Positions 23,325-35,795 of a stretch of 64,000 nucleotides of DNA are shown here, in pieces. The notes below the pieces were generated by a model. The model ran no database searches and was not told the DNA's origin. It saw only the letters and a list, made by a program, of their open reading frames with translations. The stretch spans positions 4,650,001-4,714,000 of the forward strand of contig NC_085068.1 in the NCBI RefSeq assembly GCF_963662255.1. The letters run 5' to 3'. Position numbers and translations under genes: made by a program. This stretch comes from Cinclus cinclus. Taxonomy: Eukaryota; Chordata; Aves; Passeriformes; Cinclidae. How positions within the stretch are numbered: position 1 is the first letter of the stretch; every line of letters starts with the position of its first letter.

Positions 23325-25807
23325 TCGGAAATCATAGAAGAGGTAATACTTAGTTTGTATTGAAATATCAGGTAGTTAGAAATAACAGGCTCACAGAGGG
23401 AAACCAGGAGCAGTCCTGTTCATCTGAGGGGATGGGATAGCAACAGCTGGGATTGGTGTAAACCAATGTATCCATCTCACAGGCCGTGATACCCTCAGTT
23501 TATTTTAATAAAAATGAACTGCTTTTCCTTCTGGCTTTGTCCAGAAGATGGTAAACCCAGTGCTGTTACAAATGTGTGTTTTTCACAGTCATGCTGTCAC
23601 TGCCCTTCCCTCTTGGAGATGGTGGGCAGGTAGCCAGGTGTCACCAGGGATGCTCAGTTTGGGATGCAGGGTGCTGAGGTGGGTTGGTGGCAAGGAGCTG
23701 CTGTGGCTTTGAGAAGAATATGGGAATTGTGGAGCACCTCAGTGTGTGTGTGTGCAGTGTATGAGGAGGAACACAGCTATTTAAAATTTAAAGCTGCATT
23801 TCCATCAGGGTATTGTGTTCTTTAAATATAGATCCTTTGAAATGTGATAACTTTGGTCATTGAAGGATAGTAACAGTAATTGTATAAATATTTATGCCAT
23901 GTAAAACAGCACAAATCAGTGGTGCAGAACTGGGATAACTCTTTGCAATTTTGAGAAGTTGGCTTGAAATCTCATGTTGTGACCAGATGTGTAGGTAGAT
24001 CAGCCCATAAAAATAGGAATCATTGTCTGAGCTCACTTCTCTTTTAAAAAGCGCATTAATGTACTTGAAAAGTGTGAAGTTCCAAGTCAAGTTTATGAAG
24101 CAGAGCTGCAGACTGAGGTTCACGTGGGGACAGTGCTCCCCAGTATTCAGAGTGGGCACCCAAAGCATTCTGTGTGTAAGTGGAAAGCCCTGCCTGGTGC
24201 CCTGTGGTGCCATGAAGCCCCATCTCTGCGTGGCAAACAGAGGAAACGTAATGGCACTTTGTGTTTGATTGATCTTTTAAGGTTTCTTTTTTCATTCCTG
24301 TTGTATCCTAATATTACAAAGCCTCCTAGCAGTCTTATTCTAACCTCCTGTTGATTTATCATCTGGTCAAACACCCTGTAATCACTTGCCCCTGTCCAAA
24401 TCTGCTTTGTTAGGATGAGTTCTCTCTTGGGGGGTGCTTGCTGGCCTTAATGACCATCAGACCTGTTTGGTTCCCTGTCATGGTGAAGAATATTCTTGGT
24501 GGTGCTTTCCCAGGTATGTGGTACCAAAGGGGAAGCAGGAGTGCTCATCCCATTCCCAACCTCTCCTGGTGTGAGCAGTGCCAAGTGGGAGCTGTCCCTC
24601 ATGTCACCACCACGGTCATGGAGAGGAGAAATCCTTCCCCCACCAACCCAGCGATGGCTGGTGCTTAATGAAGATGTAAAACCTCACACTCTCAGCACGG
24701 CATCGACTCTCCAGTCCCAACACAGTGTCAGTGGGAAGGAGCAGGGCTGTTAATCCTCCTGACATCCCCTTTGAATACCATCATATTTCAGCCCTGTTAA
24801 GCCTTTGGGCTGTTGTTTATGGGATCCGTGCTGAAAGGAAGAGCTGTGCTGAGCCTGCAAAATGCTGCTTTACTTCTGGAATGCTTGTCCTTACCACAGT
24901 AACCCAATCCCAAATCCTGCCCAGTGCCCAGCTGAGTGTTTGCCCCATGCAAATCCTCACATGGTCAAGCATCGCCTGCTGCTTGGAAATAATCCCAACT
25001 TCACACAGATCTGCTTGCTTGAGGGAAATACCAGTTCATCAGGGGTAACCCTGCTTCCCCTTCCTTTTTGGGCTGAAAAAGCCAAGCCAACGTGTTCCCT
25101 GCCCTCTTTCTCCCAGCTGTTGTCTCACTGTGTGTCCTTCACAGACAGATTGATCGAATTTGATTTCCTGGGGAGTCGTGGGTTGGTGTGTTCATTAACC
25201 TACATGCTGCTTTTCTCCCTACCCTTGCACTCTCTGCATCCATAGCATCTTCCACAGCCTGTGCTTTATTTAGTCAGGTTTTATTTCTTCCAGTTGGCAT
25301 TCCAAACTCCAGGGCTTTCTCATGTCCATCTTGCTTGCACATGTTTTCCTTAGGCTGTAAGAAAAATACCATTCTGCTGGTCTCTGCCATGTCTCAGTGC
25401 CAGGACACCTGTGCCAGGGAAACCAGGGCATGGTGGTGCTGGAACAGGGGTAGGTGGAAGGTGCTGCATGGTCAGTTGTGTTACCAGGACAAAAGTTGCA
25501 TTTAGTTGCATTCAGCTGGGACCCAATGACCCCACTGATAGAGTCTGGAGTCACCAAGCTGCAGCCACATTCCAGTCATATTTTTGTCGGGAGTTTTGCA
25601 GTGAGTTTGAGATATTGCCCATGTGAAAGGTGGAAGAGGTGAATCCCAGCCACGGCAAAGTCCTGCCCGGTGAATTTGCGGGTGCCTCCTCAGGCTGCAG
25701 CCTGAGCTGCTGACAGGAGATGCTGGCAGTGATTTGTGGGGCAGGGAGTTCTCTTTGCTCCTGCACCATCTGTAATTCCCTGGTATTATAACATGTAATT
25801 TTTCTAG
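22481..25807. other. Non-coding stretch with an ATT microsatellite
   Basis: The only clear structure is the ATT repeat at 23263-23323. Frames up to about 127 codons around 24860-25240 show no domain and no splice context. The right end leads directly into the exon-like segment at 25808. Confidence 0.55.
23263..23323. repeat. (ATT)n microsatellite, about 20 copies
   Basis: A pure trinucleotide repeat of about 60 bases lies in non-coding DNA. The copy number is likely to vary among individuals. Confidence 0.95.
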
Positions 25808-25908
25808 CATACCTGAGGAGCCAGAAAATAATGTCTGAGCCTAGAGGGACAGCAACAACGGAACCTCCAAAGAGGCGAGAGATGGAGAGATTAGAGCAAG
25901 AAACGAAG
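25808..25908 (+). other. Exon-like open segment (unassigned)
   Basis: A pyrimidine-rich acceptor (taatttttctag) ends at 25807. In one phase the sequence is open past 25908 to a stop near 25945. The in-frame peptide contains an ATG at 25831 and reads MSEPRGTATTEPPKRREMER followed by LEQETK. This is a charged, low-hydrophobicity stretch typical of a linker or coiled-coil start. The donor at 25909 (AAG|GTTGTA) is weak. I do not recognise the protein. It could be an exon of a large plus-strand gene, a non-coding exon or chance. The charged, repeat-free composition makes it the most protein-like short segment in the central window. Confidence 0.35.
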
Positions 25909-26362
25909 GTTGTAATTTATTTCTCTCTTCCATCCCTCTTAGCCTGAAAAAGTGGCCACATTCCTGGCGATCCCTTTATTTTACAGCTTTGAGCTTGTGG
26001 TTTTTTTTTTTTTTTAAGCCAGCAGATGCTGCCAGTTCCCATCACCTAATCAAAGCTGCTCTGTGGAAGGGCTGCCTCGTTATTACATCCCATTATAGCC
26101 TCCGGCAGCGACTGTACTTCATAACCGCCCAGGAGAGCTGACAGGTAACCAATGAGATGCATATTCCAGTGACAACCTCCTGCCCCCAGGGAGCCAGGAC
26201 CCTCTTCAGCACTGGAGCTGGGCTCATTGTGGCTGGGTGCTTCCTGGGAAGCAGCTGGGACCATTGTCTGCCCGGCCGAGCACGAGGCCATGGAGCAGCG
26301 AGGTTTGCTCTTTTGTTCCCTTCTCATTTCATTGTCCGTGGGGTAGGGATTGCCATGAAATG

Positions 26363-26364
<2 letters not shown>
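25909..26364. other. Non-coding flank of exon-like segment
   Basis: It contains a 15-base T run (26001-26015) and a repeat-free block at about 26040-26130 with a CAG|GTAACC-type donor near 26123, but no matching acceptor was identified. It may be intronic sequence under constraint near the putative exon. No protein was recognised. Confidence 0.4.
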
Positions 26365-26406
<42 letters not shown>

Positions 26407-26410
26407 TGTT
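26365..26410. repeat. (TG)n microsatellite
   Basis: About nineteen TG dinucleotides are followed by a slightly degraded TTTGTG tail. This is an ordinary dinucleotide repeat, potentially Z-DNA forming. Overlapping frames read it as Cys-Val or Thr-His repeats and are not genes. Confidence 0.95.
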
Positions 26411-26463
26411 GGCTTGGTGGAAAAAGGAAGAAGACTCACCCAGAGATGCAGGAATGGCTGAGC

Positions 26464-26510
26464 CGGGGAGGTGGGGGGAGCTGGGAGTCTGGGGAGGGGG
26501 GTGGGAAACT
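26464..26510 (+). other. G-rich tract matching the G-quadruplex pattern
   Basis: Six or more runs of three to six G occur in under 50 bases, separated by short loops of one to seven bases. It follows the TG repeat by about 55 bases. The motif is visible directly. Folding and function are unknown. Confidence 0.6.
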
Positions 26511-29500
26511 GGTTAAATAATTTTGTCATTGCAGGTTGGTATTGCACCTCAGCATGGGCTGATAGAGTATTAATTCCTACTTCATTTCACTGATGGGATT
26601 CTGCCCGCGGTGTAATGAGCCCACCTTTAAATCAATATAACCCAGTGCATGCCAGGCCTTGGGCACCCAAGGAAAAGGAATTGTGCTGATTTTGAATCAG
26701 TGTCTTGTGTCATTCCTTGTGCTTGTTCGTTGTGTTTTATCGCTTTATTGCTCACAAATTATAGAGAAACTGAAATATTCGGGTGTTTTATATTTTTGGG
26801 GCTCATGTCAGGAGCAGGGTGCGAGTGTCAGTCTGGATGTAGAGGGATGACAGATAAACTGGGATTGGAAGGGATTTTGGAGTTGGCTGGAGTGGAGTGT
26901 TGCAGCTGTGATAACTCAGTGGAGTTGAGTTATTTTTTTGTTTATTACTGAGTCACTTGTAGGTTGTTTTTCTACTTATTTTCTTCTGTTGCAAAAATCC
27001 AAGCAATGCTGAGCATGGCTGGTTCTGGTCTGGAGGCAAATGCTGGTACATCCAAGGATGGTGATGCAGCAGAGAGCTGTGAGCAGTGTGTCCATCCAGG
27101 CACACGGGCCTGGGAGGCAATATTGGCTGTGGCATCTCGTTCTTCAAGGAATGGAGATGTCATTATAGCTGCCCAAATAACTGTTAGTGAGCACCAGGCA
27201 GCCCCAGATGAGGCTGTGCATGTGTCTTGGGTGGCTTTGAGCATCCTTTGGTTGGTGTGAAGGGCTGGGAGTGTGAGCTCAGAGCTGTAAACTGAGTGGG
27301 ACAAGTGGAATCTTTCTGCCATAGACGTGAATTTTGCCGTCTCTGTCATCCTCTGTCTCTGGTGAATGTGGCAGCCAGAGGGATTCCAGGAGCACATTTT
27401 ACTCAACGGAGTTTGCCTTCAAATCCTTCAGCTCCTGAATGTGACAGCTGCTAAATCACCTGTTATTATGCAGAGAACAAAGCTGTCCTCCAGGAACAAA
27501 GAAAGGAGAATGGTCTGTGACTGGGGGGGAGGCAGAGTGTGGCTGTGGGAAGGAGATGAAGCCTAGAGACCCCAGCAAACCAGCCAGGACTCAATGGATA
27601 GACAAACATCCCAGTTTGGTAAATAAAACCCCAGCTGATGGTTGAAATAATGGCTGGATCCACCAGCACTGCTCCAAACATTGCCTGGCCATGTGCTGCA
27701 GCATGTCAAGACCAAGGAAGAGCTGCATCCAGGCTTGGCTGCAATTGCTCTGTTTCTTCAAGACCATCCCTTGTGGTTATAAGGAAAAATGGGGCTTAGA
27801 CCTGGATTTCCAGCTGTTGTACCTGGGTTTTCTGCTCTGCCCTGGCTCTGTCCAGTGCTGAGCTGTCTTTCAGGGCTTTGCTCAGAGCCTCAGCTCTCGG
27901 TGAGATGACGCAGACAAAACCCCGACACCGATTTTCCCCAACAGCATGTTTAGTACCTGAGGCTTCCCTGCCAGCTCAGCCAGCAAAGCAAGAGATGTCT
28001 TTTGATGCTGTGAAGTGAATCCCTGATCCCAGGCTGGCACAGCTGTTGGACATGAGCACAGAGCTGTGCAGCCAGCAGGGCAGCGCAGGAGCTGCTCCCA
28101 GCCCGGCCGTGGTGCACAGCAGGGCTTGAGGCTTTCTCTCTCACTTCTGCAAGTACTGTCTAAATATTATTAATAATTAAGGGCTCAGGCTGGGCTGGAT
28201 ATGCTTCCTGGGGGCTGCCACCATGCACTTAAGCAACTGCACCCAAGCTGGCAGATGCCACCTCCTCTGTTTGATGGCCTTGGCCGTCCCCAGCAGCAGC
28301 ACATGGGCTGAGAGGGGCAGTGATGGCAGCAGGAGCCTTCCTCAATATTTAAAGACTATTGATGGGCAAGTCAGGCTGGGATGGTACAAAACAGAAGTGT
28401 CTAGACATAGCAGAAAGCAGAGAGGCTGCTTTCCCCTGGTGCAGTAAGTGCAGCAGGAGAAAACGAGCTGCTTTATTAATTCTTCCTTTCTTTTTCAGTG
28501 AAAAATATTGTGGGCTTGCTGCTGATGCTGGGGGAAGAGCATCATTTTGCAGGAAAACTTGGTTGGTGACTCTAGATACCTTCCAATCTCTGTTTTCCCC
28601 CACCCCAGCAACAGTGGGACATCTTCCCAGTGTGTCCAAAGACAGAGAGAGTAGCACTTCACATTCTGCTGTTTTGCCAGTAATAATTAACTGAGAAGTC
28701 AGAGGAAGTCTTGCAAAATAACTCTGGAAACTGAGCTCTTCAAGGAATTAAATGCATTGATGGAAAGAGAATCATTAGTCTGGTATAAAAATAAATGTCT
28801 CTTCCTGTAAATCTACGTTTCAGGGGCAAAGGCAGATTGTAAATTCTTCTGCCGCTACTGGAGCAGACAGTATATTGAAATAAAGCTCTTGCAAGGGAAA
28901 TACTGTTTGTGACCACTGTAATTTAGATTATATATGTTAGGGAAGAGAGGGAGGCAGCTGCTGAAAGCCTGGTCTAAAAGTCACTGCTGAACATTCTCTG
29001 AAGATGAGGCTTTTTTAAGTTGCTGTAAAACATAAGGATAAAAGCAATTGAGCTCATTTTTCTCCAAGGACCGTAACATCCTTTAAAGCTTAATTCTGCT
29101 TAATATTTTGTCTGTCCTCTCTGGGCTGTGTTGTTATGGTTTAATCTGTTGCAGTGCAGTTTGGTGAATTCAGACACATTTTGAGATAAATTTCCTTCTT
29201 TGTTGCTGGGATTTTTTTTTTTTTTTTGGTGCAGGAGCAAGAGGCAGGATTTTAGTGTAAATATTAAATGACGAGTGGTGTCCTGCTTGGGTGCTTCCTG
29301 CCTGCCCTGAGTGGCCCTTGGCTTTGATTACCTGCTCAGTTATCCTGCTTTATTCCTTTCTCCTGTCCCCTTGTTCAGATGATGCTTGACTCTCCATGCT
29401 ATCAGGGCAGGGAAATGAATAAATTTTAGGTATCTGTCTCTACTGTCAATATTTGTGTCAGGAAAGCACTTGTGGCATTTCTGAGAGAAGTCACCATCTC

Positions 29501-32500
29501 TCTTCACTGACCTTTTATTTCTTCTGTGGATGGAGGGTTTCCTCTCAAATATCATCCACAATCTCTGTTTCATCTTCTGCTTATTCTCTTATCACTTTTA
29601 ATATACTCACTATTAATCTCCCCACTTTGCATCCACAAGAGCCTCCCTGCTCTTTAACCCTTGAGGGGCTGCCCATGGTTCCTCTTGGGGATGGTAATAA
29701 CCCACTCTGGGCACTTCTGCTGAAGGGCATCATTAACAGCTGAGAATATTCATTTATTTTAAAACTGTTTTACTGCCTAATTGCACTTGTCTTGGAGCAA
29801 AATGTGTCTGGAGAGGCGAGAGGATGCCCCTGTTTTCCATTGATGTAGCATCTTGCTCATCTCCGAGTCACTTGGAGCTACTGCAGTGACATGGAATTGC
29901 CCTAGGATCCACGGGCAGGCTGGATGGTGGAGTGACTGGAGCAGGACCACGTTGCCTGTGCACGTGTGGTTCATGCTGTTATCCCCACAGCACTGCAAAC
30001 CCAGTGGCACTGCTGCCCTGAAGCCTGGTGGGCTATGCAGAGCTGTGTCCTTAACTTTCAGAGCAGGAATTTCCTAGTAGATGTTTTTGTTTCCTTTCGT
30101 GGTCTTTTTTCTCAATTATTTTATTCCATTTATCCCCACCCTTCAGTACCAAGTTGGTAGGTTTCTTGTAAACTCTGAAGAAAGAAGACATGAGAGATTG
30201 TACACATTTTTGGCAGAGAAATGTTTGAGATTGCCTTTGGTTTGGCTTTTTTTGTTTCAGGAAGAAAGAGAAATTATTGGCTCTTCATTGAAATTTCAAA
30301 GCAATAAGGGATAGTTGCTCTGGTGGCCATCCATAGGAGCCAAGTTATCCCCTATCTGGGATGGCCCTTTCTGCCCTCTGCATGCCACACATTCCTCGTG
30401 TCCAGATGAGATGGGGTCTGGGAAGTCTCATTAGTTCCTCGTGACCCCCCTGGCTTTGTGCCACTTTCCCTATACTTCTGACCTTGGAAAAATTCCCCTT
30501 TTCTCTTAGATTCCTCTGTTCAGCTTTCAGTTTAGGAGGAGATGTCCTAACACAGGGCAATGGAAACAACTTTCTTGACTTTAATGGAATTTGAGGAGCT
30601 GACAGGGAGTTTCCTGGGTTGCAGATGGGAACAGATCACTCTCTTCTCATTCAGAATCTTGATTAAACCCACCCCCAGTGACCACTGCAAGTGTTACCCT
30701 TCTTTTAGAGGGTAATGTCCACTCTGGGTTTTTGTGAGCAGCAGTTCAGGTTGTGAAGGTGGCACAGTGGAGCCCACTGAGCAGGTAACAACCAAAAGGA
30801 ACCATGATTTGTCCTTGCAAAGCTCCGTGGGCGGTTCGTGAGGAAAGGGGAGATGCATTGACTTGGACAGCTACTTATAGAAAACAGATGTGCAAGTTAG
30901 GAAACACAAGTGGTAAATCTGAGCCCATATGGTGCCTCTCTCACAAGCATTTAGAGTCACAGCAGCCACAAAGTCTACTCAGTTCCTCTTCTGAAAGAAG
31001 AATTAATCATCTCTTGTAAAACACAAGGATGGGTGTGTTTGTGTGGGTGTCCCCCAAGCTCCACTTCTGCTGGAGACCTGCACCCTTCAGATGTTCTCTG
31101 TGTGCTGGGTGGGGAAGGAAGAGCAGGAATGTAGATCAGGGACAGGTTTATGTGGTTTCCTTGCCAAATGCCAGGACTGAAGTCACAGACAAGTGCAGGA
31201 CCTGTGCTGGTTTATGTAGCTGCCAGGTGCTTTCCAGTTGGGTTGGATTTTAAGTTGAGTTTATTCCAAAAGAAGAAATTTCTTGCTGTCTCAGGGCCCT
31301 CCAGAGCTTCTATGCAAGGCTGAGGGATTTCTGTCCCTCCACCAAAACAGGCAGGACCCCTTCAGTGAGGGATGCCCCAGAGGCACCCTCAGAAGGATCT
31401 GTGTTCTGCTGGGTGGGATTTCAGCCTTTTTCCCTTTCTTCTCCCCTTTCTTGAGCTTGTAAGAAAGGCAATTTCCAAGCTAACTCTGATTGTTATTTTT
31501 CTCATACCCATCTGAAAGCTGCTTTTCAAGCAAGCTGGGGCTTAGTGGGCTGCATACCCTCCTCTGCATTGGAAAGCCTCTTCTGCAGTCTTCCACCTCC
31601 TCTCATCTTGTGGCATCTCCTCCTCATCAGCTCTTCTGAAGTCCTTTGTATGGGAATCTGTTGGGTTTTATTGGCTATTGTCTTAAATGCACAGTTTATG
31701 AAATGAGAGTTCTTCCCCCACAGTATCATAAGGAGATTAAAAAGAAAGCCTGGATTTATGGGAAACAGAGAATGAATACGTTTAGAACCTGAAGAGTGCA
31801 GAAATGTATCGTAAGGAGGCATTTTTAAACTTTGGATCCCACTTTAACCCAGTGATTACCACTGAAGTGTGGTTTGCTTTGGGTTTTAGTTTGTTGCTTT
31901 TTTAATGGGATTTGTTTTATAGAGATGACTGTGGTGCAGTTTCCATGGTTTTTATCATTACCATGGTCTTGCTGCTGATCCCCTGGCCAGCTGACATTCC
32001 TCCTACAGCAGATCTGGGCTCTTGTTTTATTTCCATCTCCTCTTTGATATGTTATTGCACCCTGAATTAATTTTTTACCAATCACATTTGCAGCCCTGTG
32101 AAGTGAATGGGTCTCTGGAGGGGACTACATTGTTAACACTGACAAATTTTCATGATGTAGCTGTGCACAAAAAGGAATAGCCCAGGAAAAGAAGTAATTA
32201 AGGAGCCTGGTGCTCTTTGCAGCCTGGCTGAAGGCCATGTCCTCTGCCAGTGCTTTCAGAGAGTCCTGGTTTAGGAGCAAAACCACAAAGCACTCACTGA
32301 GGCCACAGGTAGGAGGAGAGGTGGGGAATGAGGTCCCAGGCAGAGCTCTGGCTTGCCAAGGTTCATGGTTTCCCTGCAGCATTTCTGCTCGACTCAGACC
32401 TTGCATTGAAGCTCAAGTGGGCTCATCCAGGGGTGTCTTCCACTCCCAGAGCAGCAGGCCATGCTGCCCTTCAGTGTAGGTGGGGCAGTGGGGAAGGGCT

Positions 32501-32539
32501 TTAATTCACAGAGATATTGGGAAGGAATTCCTCGTGTGT
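26511..32539. other. Non-coding stretch, no gene recognised
   Basis: One 16-base T run lies at 29212-29227. A repeat-free, conserved-looking block lies at about 28710-28930. A good acceptor-like tract ends near 28498 but no convincing donor or recognised peptide follows. Frames on both strands are at chance length. Confidence 0.5.
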
Positions 32540-32652
32540 GGGTGGTGAAGCCCTTGCATACATTGCTCAGAGAAGCAGTGGCTGTCCCATCCCTGGACGT
32601 GTCCAAGGCCAGGTTAGATGGGGCTTCCCAAGACCCTTCCAACCCAAACTGT
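32540..32652 (+). mobile_element. CR1-type LINE fragment (short)
   Basis: In sense it shows the CR1 sequence 'agaagcagtggctgtcccatccctggacgtgtccaaggccaggttagatggggcttccc', ending 'acccttccaacccaaactg'. The middle of the usual 3' UTR ('aacctggtctagtggaaggtgtccctgcccat') is missing, so the copy carries an internal deletion as well as 5' truncation. Confidence 0.8.
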
Positions 32653-35174
32653 CTTTTTACTCTCTGATAAGCTTTTTCTTAATACACATCTATTGGTCTG
32701 TTGCAAGTCTAATCTGCTGCCACTCATGTGCTCGCCAACATTGCCTTGTCTACTCCTCCTTCTCTGCCACCCCTCTGTGTTAATTTGGCATCCCACACCT
32801 TATCCTGAGTCATTTGGAGACAAGCCATCTGTTTGTCTTGCTTGTACCCTGCTCGGGTGGGTAATGCTGATACCTTGCATGTGGTCCTGGGATGCTCTGG
32901 AAAATCCCACCCGTGCCCCTCTTGGGGCTGGAAGGGAAGCACACATGTGTGGCACTTGTGAATGAAGGCACATTAAACTCAGAGGTGATGACAGCTATGC
33001 CAAATTACCTGTTAAAATGATCTCAGTAATTATAACAGGAGAGTTAAATGAGGATAACGGGCCATCTAATAGCATAGGCAAGGCTGTAATTACTGAATGG
33101 AAGCCCTTTAGAAACTTGCAGGGCTGAGGACTTGCCTGTGATAGAACCTGGGAGAACTGTTTAATAAACTTGGTGAAGCCCTGTCAATTAACATATTTTT
33201 AAAGGCAATTTAGTGTTCACTTCAGATAAAGGTAGGGCCATTCTCAAGAACTGTTTAACCCTGGATTTCTCAGATACGTTTCTGGCATTGCCATGTTTTC
33301 TCAGGGCCTGAAGTAGGATTTTGTAATGTAAGGGAAGACTCTTCTCTTGTGCTTTGTTCGAGTTAAGCAGGCTTTAGGCTGACTGAAGTATCCCAGGAAC
33401 CAAGATGATCTGGGAGCTCAGATTGCCCCAGCGCCTTTGGAAATCCCAGCTGCTGTGCCTCCTGCTGAGAAGTTCAGATGCTTTGCAGATGGCATTAAAT
33501 GAAAATTCCTGTGGTCGGTCCTCTCAGGCTCAGTTTGTCGGTGGCAGCAATTCCTGTAAGGGCAGGAATAACTCGGATCCTCTGCATCCTGCCTGGCAGC
33601 AGTGCTCCCAGGGCTTCCTTGTTATTATCCCAGCCAAGGAAGAGAGCTGGGCACATGCAGGGGCTGGTGTCAGCTCTCTCCAGCCTTTGGAAGAGCAGTG
33701 GCTGGTGGTTGATGTCCCGGATGGTTTCACATAAATCTTGGCTCATCTTGGATCGAAGTCCTCAGCTACAGGGTTTGGTGGGCTCATCCTAGAAGCACTA
33801 GATCCAGTATCTTCTGCCTGTTTTCGTTTGCAGTGGAAACAGTAATAAAATGTGGAAATGGTGCCATTAGGGAGGCAGCATTCGCTGCGGTGGTTGGCAT
33901 TGCTGAGCACTGTTTGTATTGATTGGAGCAGAGGCAATTAAGAGCCTCCCACTGCTTTCACTGGAGGTTTTTCTGCATAAGGAGGCTTGAAGCAGAAGGG
34001 AGGGCCATTATGGCATATAAACACTGCGCAGGTTGGGGTCTAGAGGCATCTCACAGCCTTGTTGAAGTCTGAAATATTCCGTACTGACTGGCCAGGGGGC
34101 AGCAGACATGTTCACGTCTCAGGATTGTCTCCTTGGCTTTGCAGGGCATGGCTGGGAAACGTTCCACCTCCTCCTTCTACAGGTGATGAGGTGGGGAAGT
34201 AGGGCCGGACTCTCCTCACTGGGCTTCATCTTAGGGGTCTTCCTCCAGTGCAATTTTCTCAAAAGTTCATTATTCCTGGACTTGTTCTTAAGTTGGCCCA
34301 TGTCCCATGAAAATTTTTCTTTTTTGGAGAGTGGAAAATGACTTCTGTCCGTGAGGAAGCTGAAGCTGTGAGAAGATTGTTTGCACAGAAGCGGGGAGTC
34401 ACACTGCTTATAAATTGTTCTCATGGAGAATTTCATGGTATTGCTTCTTTCTGCTCCGTTCCGTGCTCTGGGTTAGGTGTTGGTGTTGGCCATGGGCTCC
34501 ATCCTTGGCCACTGGGACTGTTTCATTCCCCACTAGGAAATACTTTCTTGTGTTTCCTGGCAAGAGTTCACAAGTGTGAAATATAATATTTGGGATGTAT
34601 TGTAGGAAGTTAATTTGATCACTTGGCAAAAGAGTGGGGTGATCCAGTTCTCATGTGTTTCTTTTAATCTGTGTAATTTTGTCTGGGAAGAGAGTGGCAG
34701 TGAAGGAACTCGGCTCTCAGTGCTTTAACACATCCCTTATTGTCCTGAGATTGAACATCTCTCTTTAAACATGATATTCTCCAGTGGCCCTTAGAGACCC
34801 CAAATCCTATTTAGACAAAGTAAGCCTTGATGAACCTGGATGTTTCTGATTCAATAACATGACTGGGAGAAGGATGGTGTGAAAATGCTGGAGTAAAGAG
34901 TAAAAACAGCCTCCTCTCACTTATGCTGCAATAGTCCTTCACTCTTATGCAGGACTACTTGCTAGAATTTAATAGTTTGTATTTATTTTAGTAGAAATGG
35001 GGATAGTTGTTTGTCTGACTGCTCCTGTGATGCTGCCAAACTCTTGGAAAGGAAAGCAGAGCTGCAGGTGTTCCCAGAAAAACACCATGCCTTGTGATGG
35101 GAGAGGGGCTGCAGCCCTGGGGCCTGGTGGGTGATGTCAGACCTGTGAAATCAGTGAGAGTTGGTGGTGATGAA
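32653..35174. other. Non-coding stretch with conserved-looking blocks
   Basis: Repeat-free AT-rich sequence at about 32980-33230 and a second block at about 33820-34050 look like conserved non-coding elements by composition and lack of repeats. No exon was recognised. Confidence 0.45.
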
Positions 35175-35233
35175 AGAATCATAGAATAATTTGGGTTGGA
35201 AGGGACCCTCAAAGGTCATCTACTCCAACTCCC
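35175..35233 (-). mobile_element. CR1-type LINE fragment (extreme 3' end)
   Basis: The plus strand reads 'gaatcatagaataatttgggttggaagggaccctcaaaggtcatctactccaactccc', the inverse of the canonical CR1 3' terminus. Only about 60 bases remain, so the insertion was very strongly 5'-truncated. Confidence 0.88.
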
Positions 35234-35664
35234 AAGAGAAGGAAGGGCTGAAGGAGGGTGTTAATGAGGCAGAAACCTTCCCTGGTTTTGGGAGAGGAAA
35301 CACAGTCCCCGTGTGCTGGGTCAGGCAGGTAGGATGTGATTGTGTCTTCCTCCAGAGAAAGCAAGTTTTGAAATTGAACTGGAATTGCAAAAATGCATCT
35401 ACATATTTGCAACAAAGCAAATCACCCAAGCTGTCTCTAATTTTCACATTAAAACAATGCCTTTGGTCTCGGTTCTAATTCTGCTGGCATGAAAACTTGT
35501 TTGCTGCTATAATTGAGAAAAGGTGGTGGAAAGCATGTTTTCTTTTGCTTAGCTTTCTTGTGCATTCAGCAACTTTGGGTACAGTTTACTCTTGTGAGCT
35601 TAGTGTTCTTTTGGTGAGGGATGAAGAGATGGGGGTGATTCCTGGGACTGCTTAAAACTCATCT
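35234..35664. other. Non-coding gap between two CR1 fragments
   Basis: About 430 bases separate a minus-strand CR1 end from a plus-strand CR1 end. No gene or other repeat was recognised. Confidence 0.55.
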
Positions 35665-35795
35665 TGGGAACCAAGGCCAGGTTGGATGGGGCTTTGAACA
35701 ACCTGGTCTAGTGAAAGGTGGGTGTCCCTGACATGGGACAGGGAGGAATGGGATGAGCTTTAAGGTCTCTTCCCATTCAAACCATGATTTTATGA
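35665..35795 (+). mobile_element. CR1-type LINE fragment (3' end)
   Basis: In sense: 'aaggccaggttggatggggctttgaacaacctggtctagtgaaaggtgggtgtccctgacatgg', then 'gggatgagctttaaggtctcttcccattcaaaccatgattttatga'. The order is canonical and the divergence moderate. It faces away from the minus-strand fragment at 35175. Confidence 0.88.

Noticed and set aside
26157..26547. Frames with Cys-Val or Thr-His repeats
   Set aside because: They read through the (TG)n microsatellite.
28499..28570. Possible exon after a strong polypyrimidine acceptor
   Set aside because: The first phase starts with a stop, the donor is weak and no peptide similarity is recognised.
30120..30314. Possible exon with peptide VGRFLVNSEERRHERLYTFL
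   Set aside because: A good acceptor exists, but the only good donor lies 10 bases later, and the long frame has no proper end signal.
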